NCBI RefSeq assembly: GCF_000513935.1
Contig: NZ_AZUY01000019.1
Coordinates: forward strand, 26,957-90,956
Direction of reading: 5' to 3'
From: Mesorhizobium sp. WSM3626
GTDB lineage: Bacteria; Pseudomonadota; Alphaproteobacteria; Rhizobiales; Rhizobiaceae
Length of the DNA: 64,000 nt
The stretch's first letter is position 1. The number at the start of each line of letters is the position of its first letter. Of this stretch, positions 56,497 to 64,000 are shown piece by piece. The notes beneath the pieces are model-generated. The model made no database searches, had not been told where the DNA came from, and was given only the letters and a program-made list of their open reading frames with translations. A program made the position numbers and the translations under genes.

Positions 56497-57387
56497 TCAG
56501 CTCAATGTTTCCAGGTATTTCTCGTGGAAGCTGACGTAGCCGGGCTCGACCACCTTCAGATGCCGCTCGATCAGCGCGTGAAACCGCGGCAATTGGTGAA
56601 ACGGCACTCCGGGATAGGCATGATGCTCGGCATGAAACGGCATGTTCCAGGCCAGCTTGCGCACCACCCAATTGGTCAGCGTGGTTCTTGTGTTCTCCAG
56701 CATGTTGGCGACGAACGGACAGCGGCCATGCTCGGCCAGCAGATACAGGCGCAGGAATGGCTGCCCGAGTAGTGCGGGAATGATCCAGACATAGAGCAGC
56801 ACGGTGAGCCGGAAATAGACGGTGAGCAGAATGACCACAGCGTAGAAGGCAATCATGGCGCGCGCCTCGGCCCGTACCTTGGGTCGACCTTTCGGCGGCA
56901 CATAACTCTCCTGACTGCCACCACCTGCATTGGTGTACAGCGTCTTGACATGCCCCCACCACACCGGGAGGCCCGAGACGTGGACAATGTATTGCCGCAA
57001 GGTCTCGGGTTTGGGGAAAGCGAGCTCGGGATCGTTCTCCAGATCCTGCGTGTATCGGTGGTGAGCGAAATGGAAGTAGCGGAACCAGTCGGCCGGCAGC
57101 GCGATCGCCAGGCTGCACAGCCGCGCCACGCCGTCGTTCAGCCGCTGTGTTTCGAAAGCCGTGCGGTGAACCGTCTCGTGCAATAGCGTGAACAGGAACA
57201 CGATCAGAATGCCCTGCGGCAACATCAGCAATGGCCAGAACGGCACCTTGGCCGCGATCAACGATCCAATGATGACAATCGCGCCCAAGTGAGCGCAGAG
57301 CTGGAACAGGCCCGCTACATCGGATTTGGTCGTCAGGCGATTGCGCTCTTCCGGTGTCAGTGACGCGATGATGTCGCGATGGTCCAT
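56497..57387 (-). CDS. Membrane fatty acid desaturase / hydroxylase
   Basis: 296 aa. Three histidine boxes of the diiron desaturase superfamily (HETVH, HFAHH, HAEHH), with hydrophobic helices between. It may desaturate or hydroxylate acyl chains or carotenoid-like substrates in the inner membrane. ATG 57387 is favoured (MDHRDIIAS). Divergent from a GcvA-type LysR gene across 113 bases with a strong palindrome, suggesting control by it. Confidence 0.88.
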   Translation of the reverse strand: MDHRDIIASLTPEERNRLTTKSDVAGLFQLCAHLGAIVIIGSLIAAKVPFWPLLMLPQGILIVFLFTLLHETVHRTAFETQRLNDGVARLCSLAIALPADWFRYFHFAHHRYTQDLENDPELAFPKPETLRQYIVHVSGLPVWWGHVKTLYTNAGGGSQESYVPPKGRPKVRAEARAMIAFYAVVILLTVYFRLTVLLYVWIIPALLGQPFLRLYLLAEHGRCPFVANMLENTRTTLTNWVVRKLAWNMPFHAEHHAYPGVPFHQLPRFHALIERHLKVVEPGYVSFHEKYLETLS

Positions 57388-57471
57388 CGGCTTCGATCCA
57401 GGCTGGAGATTGATGACGACCACTCTAGCCGGCGAAAAAGCTTTCCAAAAACGACGATTCCTGCGATTTGG

Positions 57472-57491
57472 ATAAGGTAAGCTTATCTTAT
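57472..57491. promoter_or_regulatory. Candidate operator upstream of the GcvA-type regulator
   Basis: 20-bp near-perfect palindrome ATAAGGTAAG/CTTATCTTAT (one mismatch per arm), ending 9 bases before the regulator's start codon and about 85 bases from the divergent desaturase start. Placement suits autoregulation and divergent control. Confidence 0.6.
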
Positions 57492-57500
57492 TGGGCGGCA

Positions 57501-58418
57501 ATGGTCACATCTCCATCCCTGAAAGGGCTTCAGGCTTTCGAGGCTGCGGCACGTACGGGCAGCTTTGCCGCGGCGGCGGAGGAGCTGTCGGTTTCGGCCG
57601 CCGCCGTCAGCCAGCTTATCCGCACCTTGGAGGAGCAGATGGGCCGCAAGCTGTTTCAGCGGGTCAACCGGCGCGTTGTCCTCACCGAGGCCGGCGTGGA
57701 AATGCTGCCGCGGCTGACCGTGGCCTTTCAGGAGATCGGCAGCGTCTCGCGCGAGCTTGCCGGCGACGCATTCCGCCCGCGTCTCGTGGTATCGGTACCG
57801 CCATCCATGGCCATGGGTTGGCTTTCGCAGCGTCTGGCCGGCTTCGTCGCAAGCCATGGCGCCGCCGACATATCGCTCCGGGGCGATGACGACCCGGTGC
57901 CGTTCGACCGCGAGCTGATCGACATCAGGCTCTCCTACGGCCCGCATTATCGCGAGCATCCGACCGAGGACATTGCCAGGGATGCGGTCTACCCCGTCTG
58001 CGCGCCAAAGCTTGCCGGCATGATCAAGGCGGGCGGCGAGCCGCTCGCCGGGCTGCCGCTCATTCACACGGATTGGGGACCGACCGGCGCATCGTTTCCG
58101 GCCTGGCGCAACTGGTTCGAGGCGGCGGGCGCCCAATCTGGCCGGGCGGTACGGCGCGGGCTCTCGGCCAATTCGTCGCGCGCGGCCCTCGACCTCGCCA
58201 TTTCGGGGCTGGGCCTGGCACTGGCGCAAGGGATCTACTGTGCCGAGGCGGTGGAGGACGGCCGGCTGGTCCGCCCCGCCAAGAGCGCAATTGCCCTGCG
58301 ACAGCCCTATTGCCTGACCGTCCCGGAGCGAAGCGCAAGGCGCGACGTGGTGGCCGCGTTCCGCGATTGGCTGATCGATGAATGCCAGCGCGCCGTGGGC
58401 TCGCCGGCGCTGCGCTGA
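57501..58418 (+). CDS. GcvA-type LysR transcriptional regulator
   Basis: 305 aa. PSLKGLQAFEAAARTGSFAA then VSAAAVSQLIRTLEEQMGRKLF is the GcvA-like HTH; effector domain follows to PYCLTVPERSA. ATG 57501 (MVTSPSLKG) matches the family start; an upstream ATG at 57468 would run through the operator palindrome. Likely controls the divergent desaturase. Confidence 0.92.
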   Translation: MVTSPSLKGLQAFEAAARTGSFAAAAEELSVSAAAVSQLIRTLEEQMGRKLFQRVNRRVVLTEAGVEMLPRLTVAFQEIGSVSRELAGDAFRPRLVVSVPPSMAMGWLSQRLAGFVASHGAADISLRGDDDPVPFDRELIDIRLSYGPHYREHPTEDIARDAVYPVCAPKLAGMIKAGGEPLAGLPLIHTDWGPTGASFPAWRNWFEAAGAQSGRAVRRGLSANSSRAALDLAISGLGLALAQGIYCAEAVEDGRLVRPAKSAIALRQPYCLTVPERSARRDVVAAFRDWLIDECQRAVGSPALR

Positions 58419-58434
58419 CCGGGTGGGGCCATGA

Positions 58435-58707
58435 TCAGAGGTGCGCGCTCAAGGCCGCCACCATGTCCTTGTTGGCCGCCACGGGCACGATCTCGAACTC
58501 GACCAGATCAGCCCATTCGATGACCCAGCGCTGCAGCAGCGTGACGTCATCGGTCTCCACCAGCAGGAAACAGCGGCTCATATCGGCCGCGATCCAGCTA
58601 TGATGCACAACAAGCTCCTCCGGCTTCAGGCGGCCGCGGTCGCGGAACCGGCGATAGATTTCCTTGCGGTCGCAGCCGGTGAAATCCTCGATGACGATGA
58701 ACTGCAT
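58435..58707 (-). CDS. DUF3303 family small protein
   Basis: 90 aa: MQFIVIEDFTGCDRKEIYRR, HHSWIAADMSRCFLLVET, EWADLVEFEIVPV. A small ferredoxin-like fold of unknown role that I assign to DUF3303. GAGGGG is 5-10 nt upstream of ATG. It starts 16 bases after the ATP-grasp gene stop on the same strand, so it is the third gene of the ligase/peptidase operon. Confidence 0.75.
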   Translation of the reverse strand: MQFIVIEDFTGCDRKEIYRRFRDRGRLKPEELVVHHSWIAADMSRCFLLVETDDVTLLQRWVIEWADLVEFEIVPVAANKDMVAALSAHL

Positions 58708-58723
58708 GTTTCCCCTCGGTTGA

Positions 58724-60187
58724 TTACCGTCCCGGCCTGTCCAGCCGCTCTAGGAACCACTGCGTCAGCCGCACCCAGACCTCATCCTTCTCGCCGGAAT
58801 CCTCCCAGCCATGATCAAGGTTGGGGTTGTCGTTGACCTCGATGACGAAGACGCCGTCCTTGGTCTCCTTGAGGTCGACCCCATAGAGACCATCGCCGAT
58901 ACATCGCGCCGCCTTCACTGCCGTCTCGACGACATGAGGCGGCGTCTCCTTCAGCGTGAAGGTCTTGATGCCGCCCTGGTCGGGCTTGCCATTGGCCTTG
59001 TGGTTGACGATCTGCCAGTGCTTCTTGGCCATTAGATAATGCACGGCAAACAGCGGCTGGCCACCGAGCACGCCGACACGCCAGTCATATTCGGTCGGGA
59101 TGAATTTCTGCGCGATCAGAAGATCGGAATCCTCGAGCCATTCGGTGGCAAGCGTCTTCAGCTCCTCGAAATTGGCGCATTTCTTGACACCGCGCGAGAA
59201 TGACGAATCCGGGATCTTCAACACCAGGGGAAAACCCAGCGTCTGCGCCGCGAGTTCGAGATCGGAGGCGCCGGCGATCATCACCGTCGGCGGCACCGGC
59301 ACCTTGTTGTAGGCCATCAGTTCGTTGAGATAGACCTTGTTGGTGCAGCGGATCATCGACAGCGGGTCGTCGATGACAGGCATGCCTTCCTGCTGGGCGC
59401 GGCGGGCGAAACGATAGGTATGATTGGAGATCGAGGTGGTCTCGCGGATGAACAGCGCATCGTAATTCGCGAGCTTGGCGAGATCCTTCCTGGTGATGGG
59501 CTCGATTTCGACCCCCATCTTTTCGGCGATCTTGGCCCAGTAGCGCAGCGAGGAGATTTCCGAGGGCGGCAATTCCTCATGCGGATCGACCAGCGTGGCG
59601 AAGGTGTACCGCGCCGGCGTGCGGCCCTTGGTGTCGCGCCACTCGCGGTTGGTGTAGGTCTCCAGGCATTGGATGAAGCTCTTTTCCTCGTCCTCGGTCA
59701 TGCGCGCCAGCGGGTGGAAGCCGATCTTGCGGATCGAAGCCCATTCGGCGCTGTCCTTGATGTGGACTTCGAGCGCTGGCGCCCGGAACCAGTCGAACAA
59801 CAGCTTGGCAAAACGGTCCCAGATCTTGGACGGGCCGATGCCGAAGAAGATGCAGACCTTCGCCGGGAATATACCGCCGAGATCCTTGCGGCATTTGTTG
59901 AGCGCCAGTTCCAGTTCCGGCAAGGCGTGCTCGTAGAGCTTGCGCTCCGACAGGTCGATCATCGTCTCGACGGTCGGGATGACCTTGTGGCCGCGCGAAC
60001 TTGCCAGCAGTGACGCATAATAACCGCGGCTCTGGTAGCCGTAGTTGTTCGACAGGTTGATGACCTTCGGCCGCTGGCCGCGGAATAGCGAGGGATGCGC
60101 GAGATAGTCACGATTGGTGATGATCTTGTGCGGTGTCGCCACCTGGTCGAGATCGCTCTGCCTGCCGGTAAGAATGACCCAGGTCAT
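58724..60187 (-). CDS. RimK-like ATP-grasp ligase with RLAN N-terminal domain
   Basis: 487 aa. Residues 1-~200 are an alpha+beta domain that precedes RimK-like ATP-grasps (PF14401, RLAN), e.g. VINLSNNYGYQSRGYYASLLA. The rest is an ATP-grasp: LMAYNKVPVPPTVMI, FPLVLKIPDSSFSRGVKK, and the metal-binding end GVFVIEVNDNPNLDHG. The family forms amide bonds between a carboxylate and an amine, often adding amino acids to a peptide or protein C-terminus. ATG overlaps the upstream TAA by one base (TAATG). Confidence 0.9.
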   Translation of the reverse strand: MTWVILTGRQSDLDQVATPHKIITNRDYLAHPSLFRGQRPKVINLSNNYGYQSRGYYASLLASSRGHKVIPTVETMIDLSERKLYEHALPELELALNKCRKDLGGIFPAKVCIFFGIGPSKIWDRFAKLLFDWFRAPALEVHIKDSAEWASIRKIGFHPLARMTEDEEKSFIQCLETYTNREWRDTKGRTPARYTFATLVDPHEELPPSEISSLRYWAKIAEKMGVEIEPITRKDLAKLANYDALFIRETTSISNHTYRFARRAQQEGMPVIDDPLSMIRCTNKVYLNELMAYNKVPVPPTVMIAGASDLELAAQTLGFPLVLKIPDSSFSRGVKKCANFEELKTLATEWLEDSDLLIAQKFIPTEYDWRVGVLGGQPLFAVHYLMAKKHWQIVNHKANGKPDQGGIKTFTLKETPPHVVETAVKAARCIGDGLYGVDLKETKDGVFVIEVNDNPNLDHGWEDSGEKDEVWVRLTQWFLERLDRPGR

Positions 60188-61284
60188 TATCTCTTTCCCA
60201 AAGTGATGGCGGCACGCAGTCCGTCGCGACCGAACTGCGCCATGTTCATGAAGATGCCGTAAGGCACGGGAATGTTGGCGGCATCAAGGATGGTTTCCTG
60301 CCTTTCATCCTCGACCCACGGATCGTGGATCAGAATATGATCGCCATCATCGCCGATGGCCAGCACCCAGTGCGGCACCTTCTTGCCAAACATCAGGAAG
60401 CCGCTGATCAGCACCAGCACCAGTTTGCCACTAGCGAGAGCCGCCCTTATATCGTCGATGGTGAACGGACGGTAATTCACCGGGATGCCGTAAAGTTCCG
60501 CGCGGCGGCGAAAGTCGACCTGTGCCAGTTCCATGACCCGGCGCTTCTCCTCGCTGCGCACCGATTGCAGGAACAATGCGCCGTAGAAGGAAACGTAAAT
60601 CTCCGCAGCAAGCCCGCTTTCGTACCCCGAAACGGCCAGACCGAATGGTTCGCAGCCGCCTGGTCCAGACATCATGAAGACGGTCGTTGCCTCGCGCCAG
60701 AGGCGGATTTCCATCACCGGGTCGGGTACGAAGCCACCATCGAAATTGGCCATGGCCATCATCAGGCAGCATGGACCGCAGGTGAACTCGCAGGTCTGCT
60801 GGTAGAACGGCACCCTGGTGGCGACCGGAAGGTCGCCGCGCAGGGTTTTTTCATAGCGTAGCGCCGTCGCGCCGTCTTCGTAGTACCCCGGCTCACGGCC
60901 AATCTTGCGGTAGCCGGCCTGCTCGTAGATATGGATGGCGCGGCCATTGTCCTCGCGCGCTTCGAGACGCAGCATCATGCGGTCGTGTTCGAAGGCTGCC
61001 TCTTCGGCCGCGGACAGTAATTGGCGGCCTATGCCGAGCCCGCCGAAGAACGGTCCGACGGCTATGGAATAGAGCCGCGCCACCCCACTGCCCTTGCGAA
61101 ACAGCACGATCGCATAACCGCCTACGCGGCCATCGATTTCGGCGACCAGCGTCTCGGCGGTCTCCCGCTCGATGAACTGGCGGAAGGAGCGGCGGGAAAT
61201 GCGGTCGCTCGAGAACACGGCTTTCTCGATGGCGGCGAGATCATCGACGTCTGACGCGCGGGCCTTGCGGATCTCGGCAGGCAT
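60187..61284 (-). CDS. GNAT acetyltransferase fused to C39-like peptidase
   Basis: 365 aa. Residues 1-150 are a RimI-like GNAT with the acetyl-CoA loop GGLGIGRQLL (81-90). Residues ~155-350 form a papain-like peptidase (PF11814/DUF3335 type): QQTCEFTCGPCCLMM contains Gln163 and likely nucleophile Cys169, then KKVPHWVLAIG (His305) and IHDPW (Asp321). So acyl transfer and peptide cleavage are fused. ATG 61284 is chosen; the longer GTG frame to 61347 is unsupported. It is the first gene of the operon with the ATP-grasp ligase. Confidence 0.9.
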   Translation of the reverse strand: MPAEIRKARASDVDDLAAIEKAVFSSDRISRRSFRQFIERETAETLVAEIDGRVGGYAIVLFRKGSGVARLYSIAVGPFFGGLGIGRQLLSAAEEAAFEHDRMMLRLEAREDNGRAIHIYEQAGYRKIGREPGYYEDGATALRYEKTLRGDLPVATRVPFYQQTCEFTCGPCCLMMAMANFDGGFVPDPVMEIRLWREATTVFMMSGPGGCEPFGLAVSGYESGLAAEIYVSFYGALFLQSVRSEEKRRVMELAQVDFRRRAELYGIPVNYRPFTIDDIRAALASGKLVLVLISGFLMFGKKVPHWVLAIGDDGDHILIHDPWVEDERQETILDAANIPVPYGIFMNMAQFGRDGLRAAITLGKR

Positions 61285-61492
61285 GCGGCTTGAGAAAACC
61301 TCGATTGCGTTGCGGAAAACGGCCCCGGTCAAAAGCGTCGCGAACACCGGCCGAAGCGCCGGTATTCATCAAGCGCTATCGCTCCTTGATTAGGGCCGAA
61401 TTGTGACAGTTTCCGCCACGACAGGGAAGCTGGCAAGCTTTGAACGCAATCGCTGTTTTCAAGTCAGTCGGCCGCGCAAGTTCGCAACCGGC

Positions 61493-62284
61493 TCAACTGG
61501 CCAGCCCGGCCAAAAGCTGGCCATACGCGCTCTTGGCCACGACCGCCAATTGCTCGCGCGGCAGCGAACCGACGACGGCACAGCCATAGCCCTTGTCCAG
61601 CCAGTAGACCGCCTGCGGACCGTCCTGCGCCGAAGCGTAGGTACCCTTGGCATTCTCGGTCGATTCCGCCGTCACGAAGAGGGATATGCGCTCGCCCTTG
61701 TCGTCTTCGTAAAGCAGCATCGCGGCCTTGCTTTCGCCGGCCGGCAGCAACCGGCCACCAACCAATTGGAAGCCGTTCGCGCTCAGGTCCGGCACCACCA
61801 GATTCAGGCCGATCCGGTTGGACAGCCAGGTCTGCAAATGATCCTTGTCGCTGGCCGGAACTTCCACCGCATGCCGCTTCTCGGCGGCATAGATGACGTG
61901 GGCGGCGATCGCCTGTTCGGCGAGCTGATCCTCCGCCGGATCCTCCTGCCCGAGGCCGCCGATGCCGGCAAAGTAGCCGCCAAATCCGCCCGTGGCGAGA
62001 AGCACGGCCGCAGCGGCGGCAAGCCACCAGCGTGAGCGTGGCACCACAACCTTAACAGGCGCTTCGCCGAGCACCACCTTGCGCAGGCGCACTGGTACAG
62101 CCTCATCCAGTACGCCGGCAAAAGCCGAGCGCAATGCCTCCCGGTCGGCGGTGAAGCGGGCGCTCCTGGCCTTCATCTCGGGATTGGAGTCGAGCCAGGC
62201 ATCGTAGGCGGCACGTTCATCGGGCGGCAGTTCGCCGTCGAGCGCCATGTGGATGTCCCGTTCGGAAAAATCGCGGCGGATCAT
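61493..62284 (-). CDS. Transmembrane anti-sigma factor
   Basis: 263 aa. N-terminal helical anti-sigma segment (MIRRDFSERDIHMALDGELPPDERA), a single transmembrane helix (WWLAAAAAVLLATGGFGGYFAG) near residue 95, then a periplasmic sensor domain. No zinc-binding H-x3-C-x2-C is seen, so it is not a classic ZAS. It should hold the ECF sigma at the membrane until a signal releases it. Its ATG overlaps the sigma gene's stop by ATGA. Confidence 0.88.
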   Translation of the reverse strand: MIRRDFSERDIHMALDGELPPDERAAYDAWLDSNPEMKARSARFTADREALRSAFAGVLDEAVPVRLRKVVLGEAPVKVVVPRSRWWLAAAAAVLLATGGFGGYFAGIGGLGQEDPAEDQLAEQAIAAHVIYAAEKRHAVEVPASDKDHLQTWLSNRIGLNLVVPDLSANGFQLVGGRLLPAGESKAAMLLYEDDKGERISLFVTAESTENAKGTYASAQDGPQAVYWLDKGYGCAVVGSLPREQLAVVAKSAYGQLLAGLAS

Positions 62285-62799
62285 TTCTCGACGATCCTTA
62301 TGGCTCGGCGGCGTGCTGTGTCGTCCAGCAACCCACGCAGTTCCTCACGGCCACGCGCGATGCGCGACATCAGCGTGCCCGCGGGCACACCCAGAATGTT
62401 GGCGGCTTCGGCATAGGAAAAGCCCTCAATGGCGACCATGACCAGCGCCGCGCGGCGATCCGGGCTGATCGCCTGCAATGCGTCGATGATCTCGCGCGAA
62501 GCGATGCCCTCCAACTGTTCGGGCGGCTGCGCAACCGTCTCGCCCGCCTCCAGCGGCAGCATCGCCGCTTCGCCGCGGCGATTCACCTTGCGCATCTGGT
62601 CGATGAACAAATGATGCATGATCGTAAACAGCCACCTCCTGGGGCTTTCTCCTGTCTGCCAATTGTCGAGCCGCAACAGCGCGCGCTCAAGACAGTCCTG
62701 AACGAGATCGTCGGCAGCATCGCGGTCGCGCAAAAGCGAGCGTGCGTAGCGTCGCAGGCGCGGTATTTCGCCAAGGATTGCTGCCTTTTTTTCGTTCAT
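62281..62799 (-). CDS. ECF RNA polymerase sigma factor
   Basis: 172 aa. Region 2 (YARSLLRDRDAADDLVQDCLE) and region 4 (ALVMVAIEGFSYAEAANILGV, GTLMSRIARGREEL) with the linker, typical of small ECF sigma factors. ATG 62799 begins MNEKKAAILGEIP; the longer frame is unsupported. A GGAAT-N17-CGTT promoter lies about 114 bases upstream, so it probably activates itself. Regulon unknown. Confidence 0.92.
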   Translation of the reverse strand: MNEKKAAILGEIPRLRRYARSLLRDRDAADDLVQDCLERALLRLDNWQTGESPRRWLFTIMHHLFIDQMRKVNRRGEAAMLPLEAGETVAQPPEQLEGIASREIIDALQAISPDRRAALVMVAIEGFSYAEAANILGVPAGTLMSRIARGREELRGLLDDTARRRAIRIVEK

Positions 62800-62912
62800 G
62801 ACCGCTGGTTCTGAGGTCGCCCTTGTTGATCTCGATTGAACGCGCCTTCCCGGCACGGCGCAAGCGGCCAGCGCGAAGCGGTCCACCGCTCCGGTCACCC
62901 AAGCAACGAGAT

Positions 62913-62938
62913 AACGCCGGCGGGTGCCGGTTTATTCC
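62913..62938 (-). promoter_or_regulatory. Candidate ECF-type promoter of the sigma/anti-sigma operon
   Basis: On the minus strand GGAAT (62938-62934) is followed after 17 bases by CGTT (62916-62913). This matches the -35 GGAA and -10 CGTT pattern used by ECF sigma factors in alphaproteobacteria. Confidence 0.6.
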
Positions 62939-62971
62939 CGACCGGCAAGGAAAACCAATGATCGCAGGCGA

Positions 62972-64000
62972 TTATCCTTTTTCCTTCGCCGCCCGCGTCA
63001 AAAGCCGCTGGTAGAACAGGCCAATGCCGATCAGCACCGCACCCAGACCGATAAAGGACAGCGCCCTGAGTACGCCCTCCAGTTCCGACATGTCGAAGAG
63101 GAAAACTTTCAGCACAGCAACCGCGATCAGCCCGGCCGAAGCAATGCGCAGAACCTGCGATTTCAGCCAGACGCCAGCCGTGAGCAGCGCCACGCCGATC
63201 GCCAGCCAGAGTGCCGAATAGGTATAGGTCTCCAACTGGCCAAGGCCACTCCACAAGCCGATGAACTCACCCTTGAACAGGCGCCTCACCGACAGCGTGG
63301 CATAGGCGAAGGCAAGCAGCGCCGCCACCAGCGCCAGCATGGCCGAATACCATTTCGGCCGCTTGCCCCTGCTATAGAGCGCCAGACCGCCGGCGGCGAC
63401 GGCCGGCACGAGATAGGCCAGGAACAAAAGATTGAAAACCGGAATCCGACCGGTCGATTCGTCGGTGAACAACGGATTGAGCACCAGGAAATGCTGGATG
63501 ACGACAAAGGCGACCGAGACCACGCCCACCGCCATCGAAGCATAGCGCAGCACCGAACTTGGCGAGCGCCTGTCGATGGCGATCAGGATGGCTCCGGCAC
63601 CGATTGCGATCAGCGTGTAGATCGCTTGTTCGGCGAGCGTCGGCGCGTCGCTGTTGATGACGCCGCCATGCATGGCGTGGCGCACCAGCATGGCGAGCGT
63701 CAGCAGCGCGAACAGTGTCGCCGCCGCATCCATGGCAAGGCGCGGTCGGCCATCGGTAGTGTTGGCGAGCTGCCAGGCCGCGAAGCCGAAGGCGAGCGCC
63801 GGCACGCCATAGCCCGGCAACAACCAGTTGAAGACCGGTGTCGTTGACAGGAACTCGGCGCCGACGATCGTCGGGTCGAAGGCGACGCGGCCAAGCACCG
63901 CGATGACGGCGGCGACTGAAATCCAGCCGAGCACAGGATACGAGCGCCAGCGCGTGGCGAGCGCCGGCACGATTGCCGCGGCACCGAGCAAGGTGGTGGT
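62972..64000 (-). CDS. DUF2339 family membrane protein (5' truncated)
   Basis: C-terminal ~342 codons of a large polytopic membrane protein. At least ten hydrophobic helices; VFLFDMSELEGVLRALSFIG and LGAVLIGIGLFYQRLL are the typical C-terminal block of DUF2339. The frame is open to the window edge on the minus strand, so the start is outside. Function unknown. Divided from the ECF operon by its promoter region. Confidence 0.85.
   Translation of the reverse strand, partial: TTTLLGAAAIVPALATRWRSYPVLGWISVAAVIAVLGRVAFDPTIVGAEFLSTTPVFNWLLPGYGVPALAFGFAAWQLANTTDGRPRLAMDAAATLFALLTLAMLVRHAMHGGVINSDAPTLAEQAIYTLIAIGAGAILIAIDRRSPSSVLRYASMAVGVVSVAFVVIQHFLVLNPLFTDESTGRIPVFNLLFLAYLVPAVAAGGLALYSRGKRPKWYSAMLALVAALLAFAYATLSVRRLFKGEFIGLWSGLGQLETYTYSALWLAIGVALLTAGVWLKSQVLRIASAGLIAVAVLKVFLFDMSELEGVLRALSFIGLGAVLIGIGLFYQRLLTRAAKEKG

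Overview
The window is about 64 kb of GC-rich alphaproteobacterial chromosome. Gene content and protein style point to the Hyphomicrobiales, most likely Mesorhizobium or a close relative. The grounds are rhizobial-type RpsF, DnaB, RadA and PurF, a PssA/Psd phospholipid pair, many LysR regulators, several DMT permeases, and palindromic repeat units like those scattered through Mesorhizobium genomes. This assignment is from recognition, not from a search. No tRNA, rRNA, transposase, integrase, phage gene or CRISPR array was found, so this is mostly vertically inherited core and near-core chromosome.

Layout: 0-3 kb holds the end of an alkaline-phosphatase-superfamily phosphoglycerol transferase (cut by the window edge), convergent with a TadG-like pilus protein. 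3.3-14 kb is a conserved housekeeping block: rpsF-rpsR-rplI, then cfa, a YnfA-type membrane protein, an Rsm22-type methyltransferase, dnaB, radA, cvpA, purF and an SDR. 14-21.6 kb carries OsmC, a secreted S10 carboxypeptidase, a polyamine pair (agmatine deiminase plus an orphan PotF-like binding protein), a LuxR regulator, and a VOC/GST pair in which the GST has a histone-H1-like basic tail. 22-34.8 kb holds two DMT permeases, a LysR/tautomerase divergon with clear operator repeats, an Aas-like acyl-ACP synthetase with a degenerate acyltransferase half, pssA/psd, a decayed SMP-30 gene, and an ArsR-Atm1 exporter operon.

34.8-47.5 kb holds a LysM protein, a LOG-family hydrolase, a LysR gene that appears to have lost its stop, and two SDR/isomerase-type genes. 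It also has CorA and RarD transporters and a tight minus-strand string DUF559-VOC-GFA-GFA-pip-cimA joined by stop/start overlaps, whose first start codon lies inside a 62-bp inverted repeat next to cysS. 47.5-58.4 kb is mixed: YedK/HMCES, NUDIX, several small secreted or unknown proteins, dihydroorotase divergent from YgfZ, an HD hydrolase, a GGDEF-EAL protein, and a desaturase divergent from a GcvA-type regulator. 58.4-64 kb contains the most interesting system: a three-gene minus-strand operon of a GNAT-C39-like peptidase fusion, a RimK-like ATP-grasp ligase with its own N-terminal domain, and a small DUF3303-type protein. It is followed by an ECF sigma/anti-sigma pair with a recognisable promoter and a partial DUF2339 membrane protein.

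The best candidate for an under-described system is the ATP-grasp / GNAT-peptidase cassette (58435-61284), which has the parts for making, capping and cleaving or trimming a peptide or peptide-modified protein.
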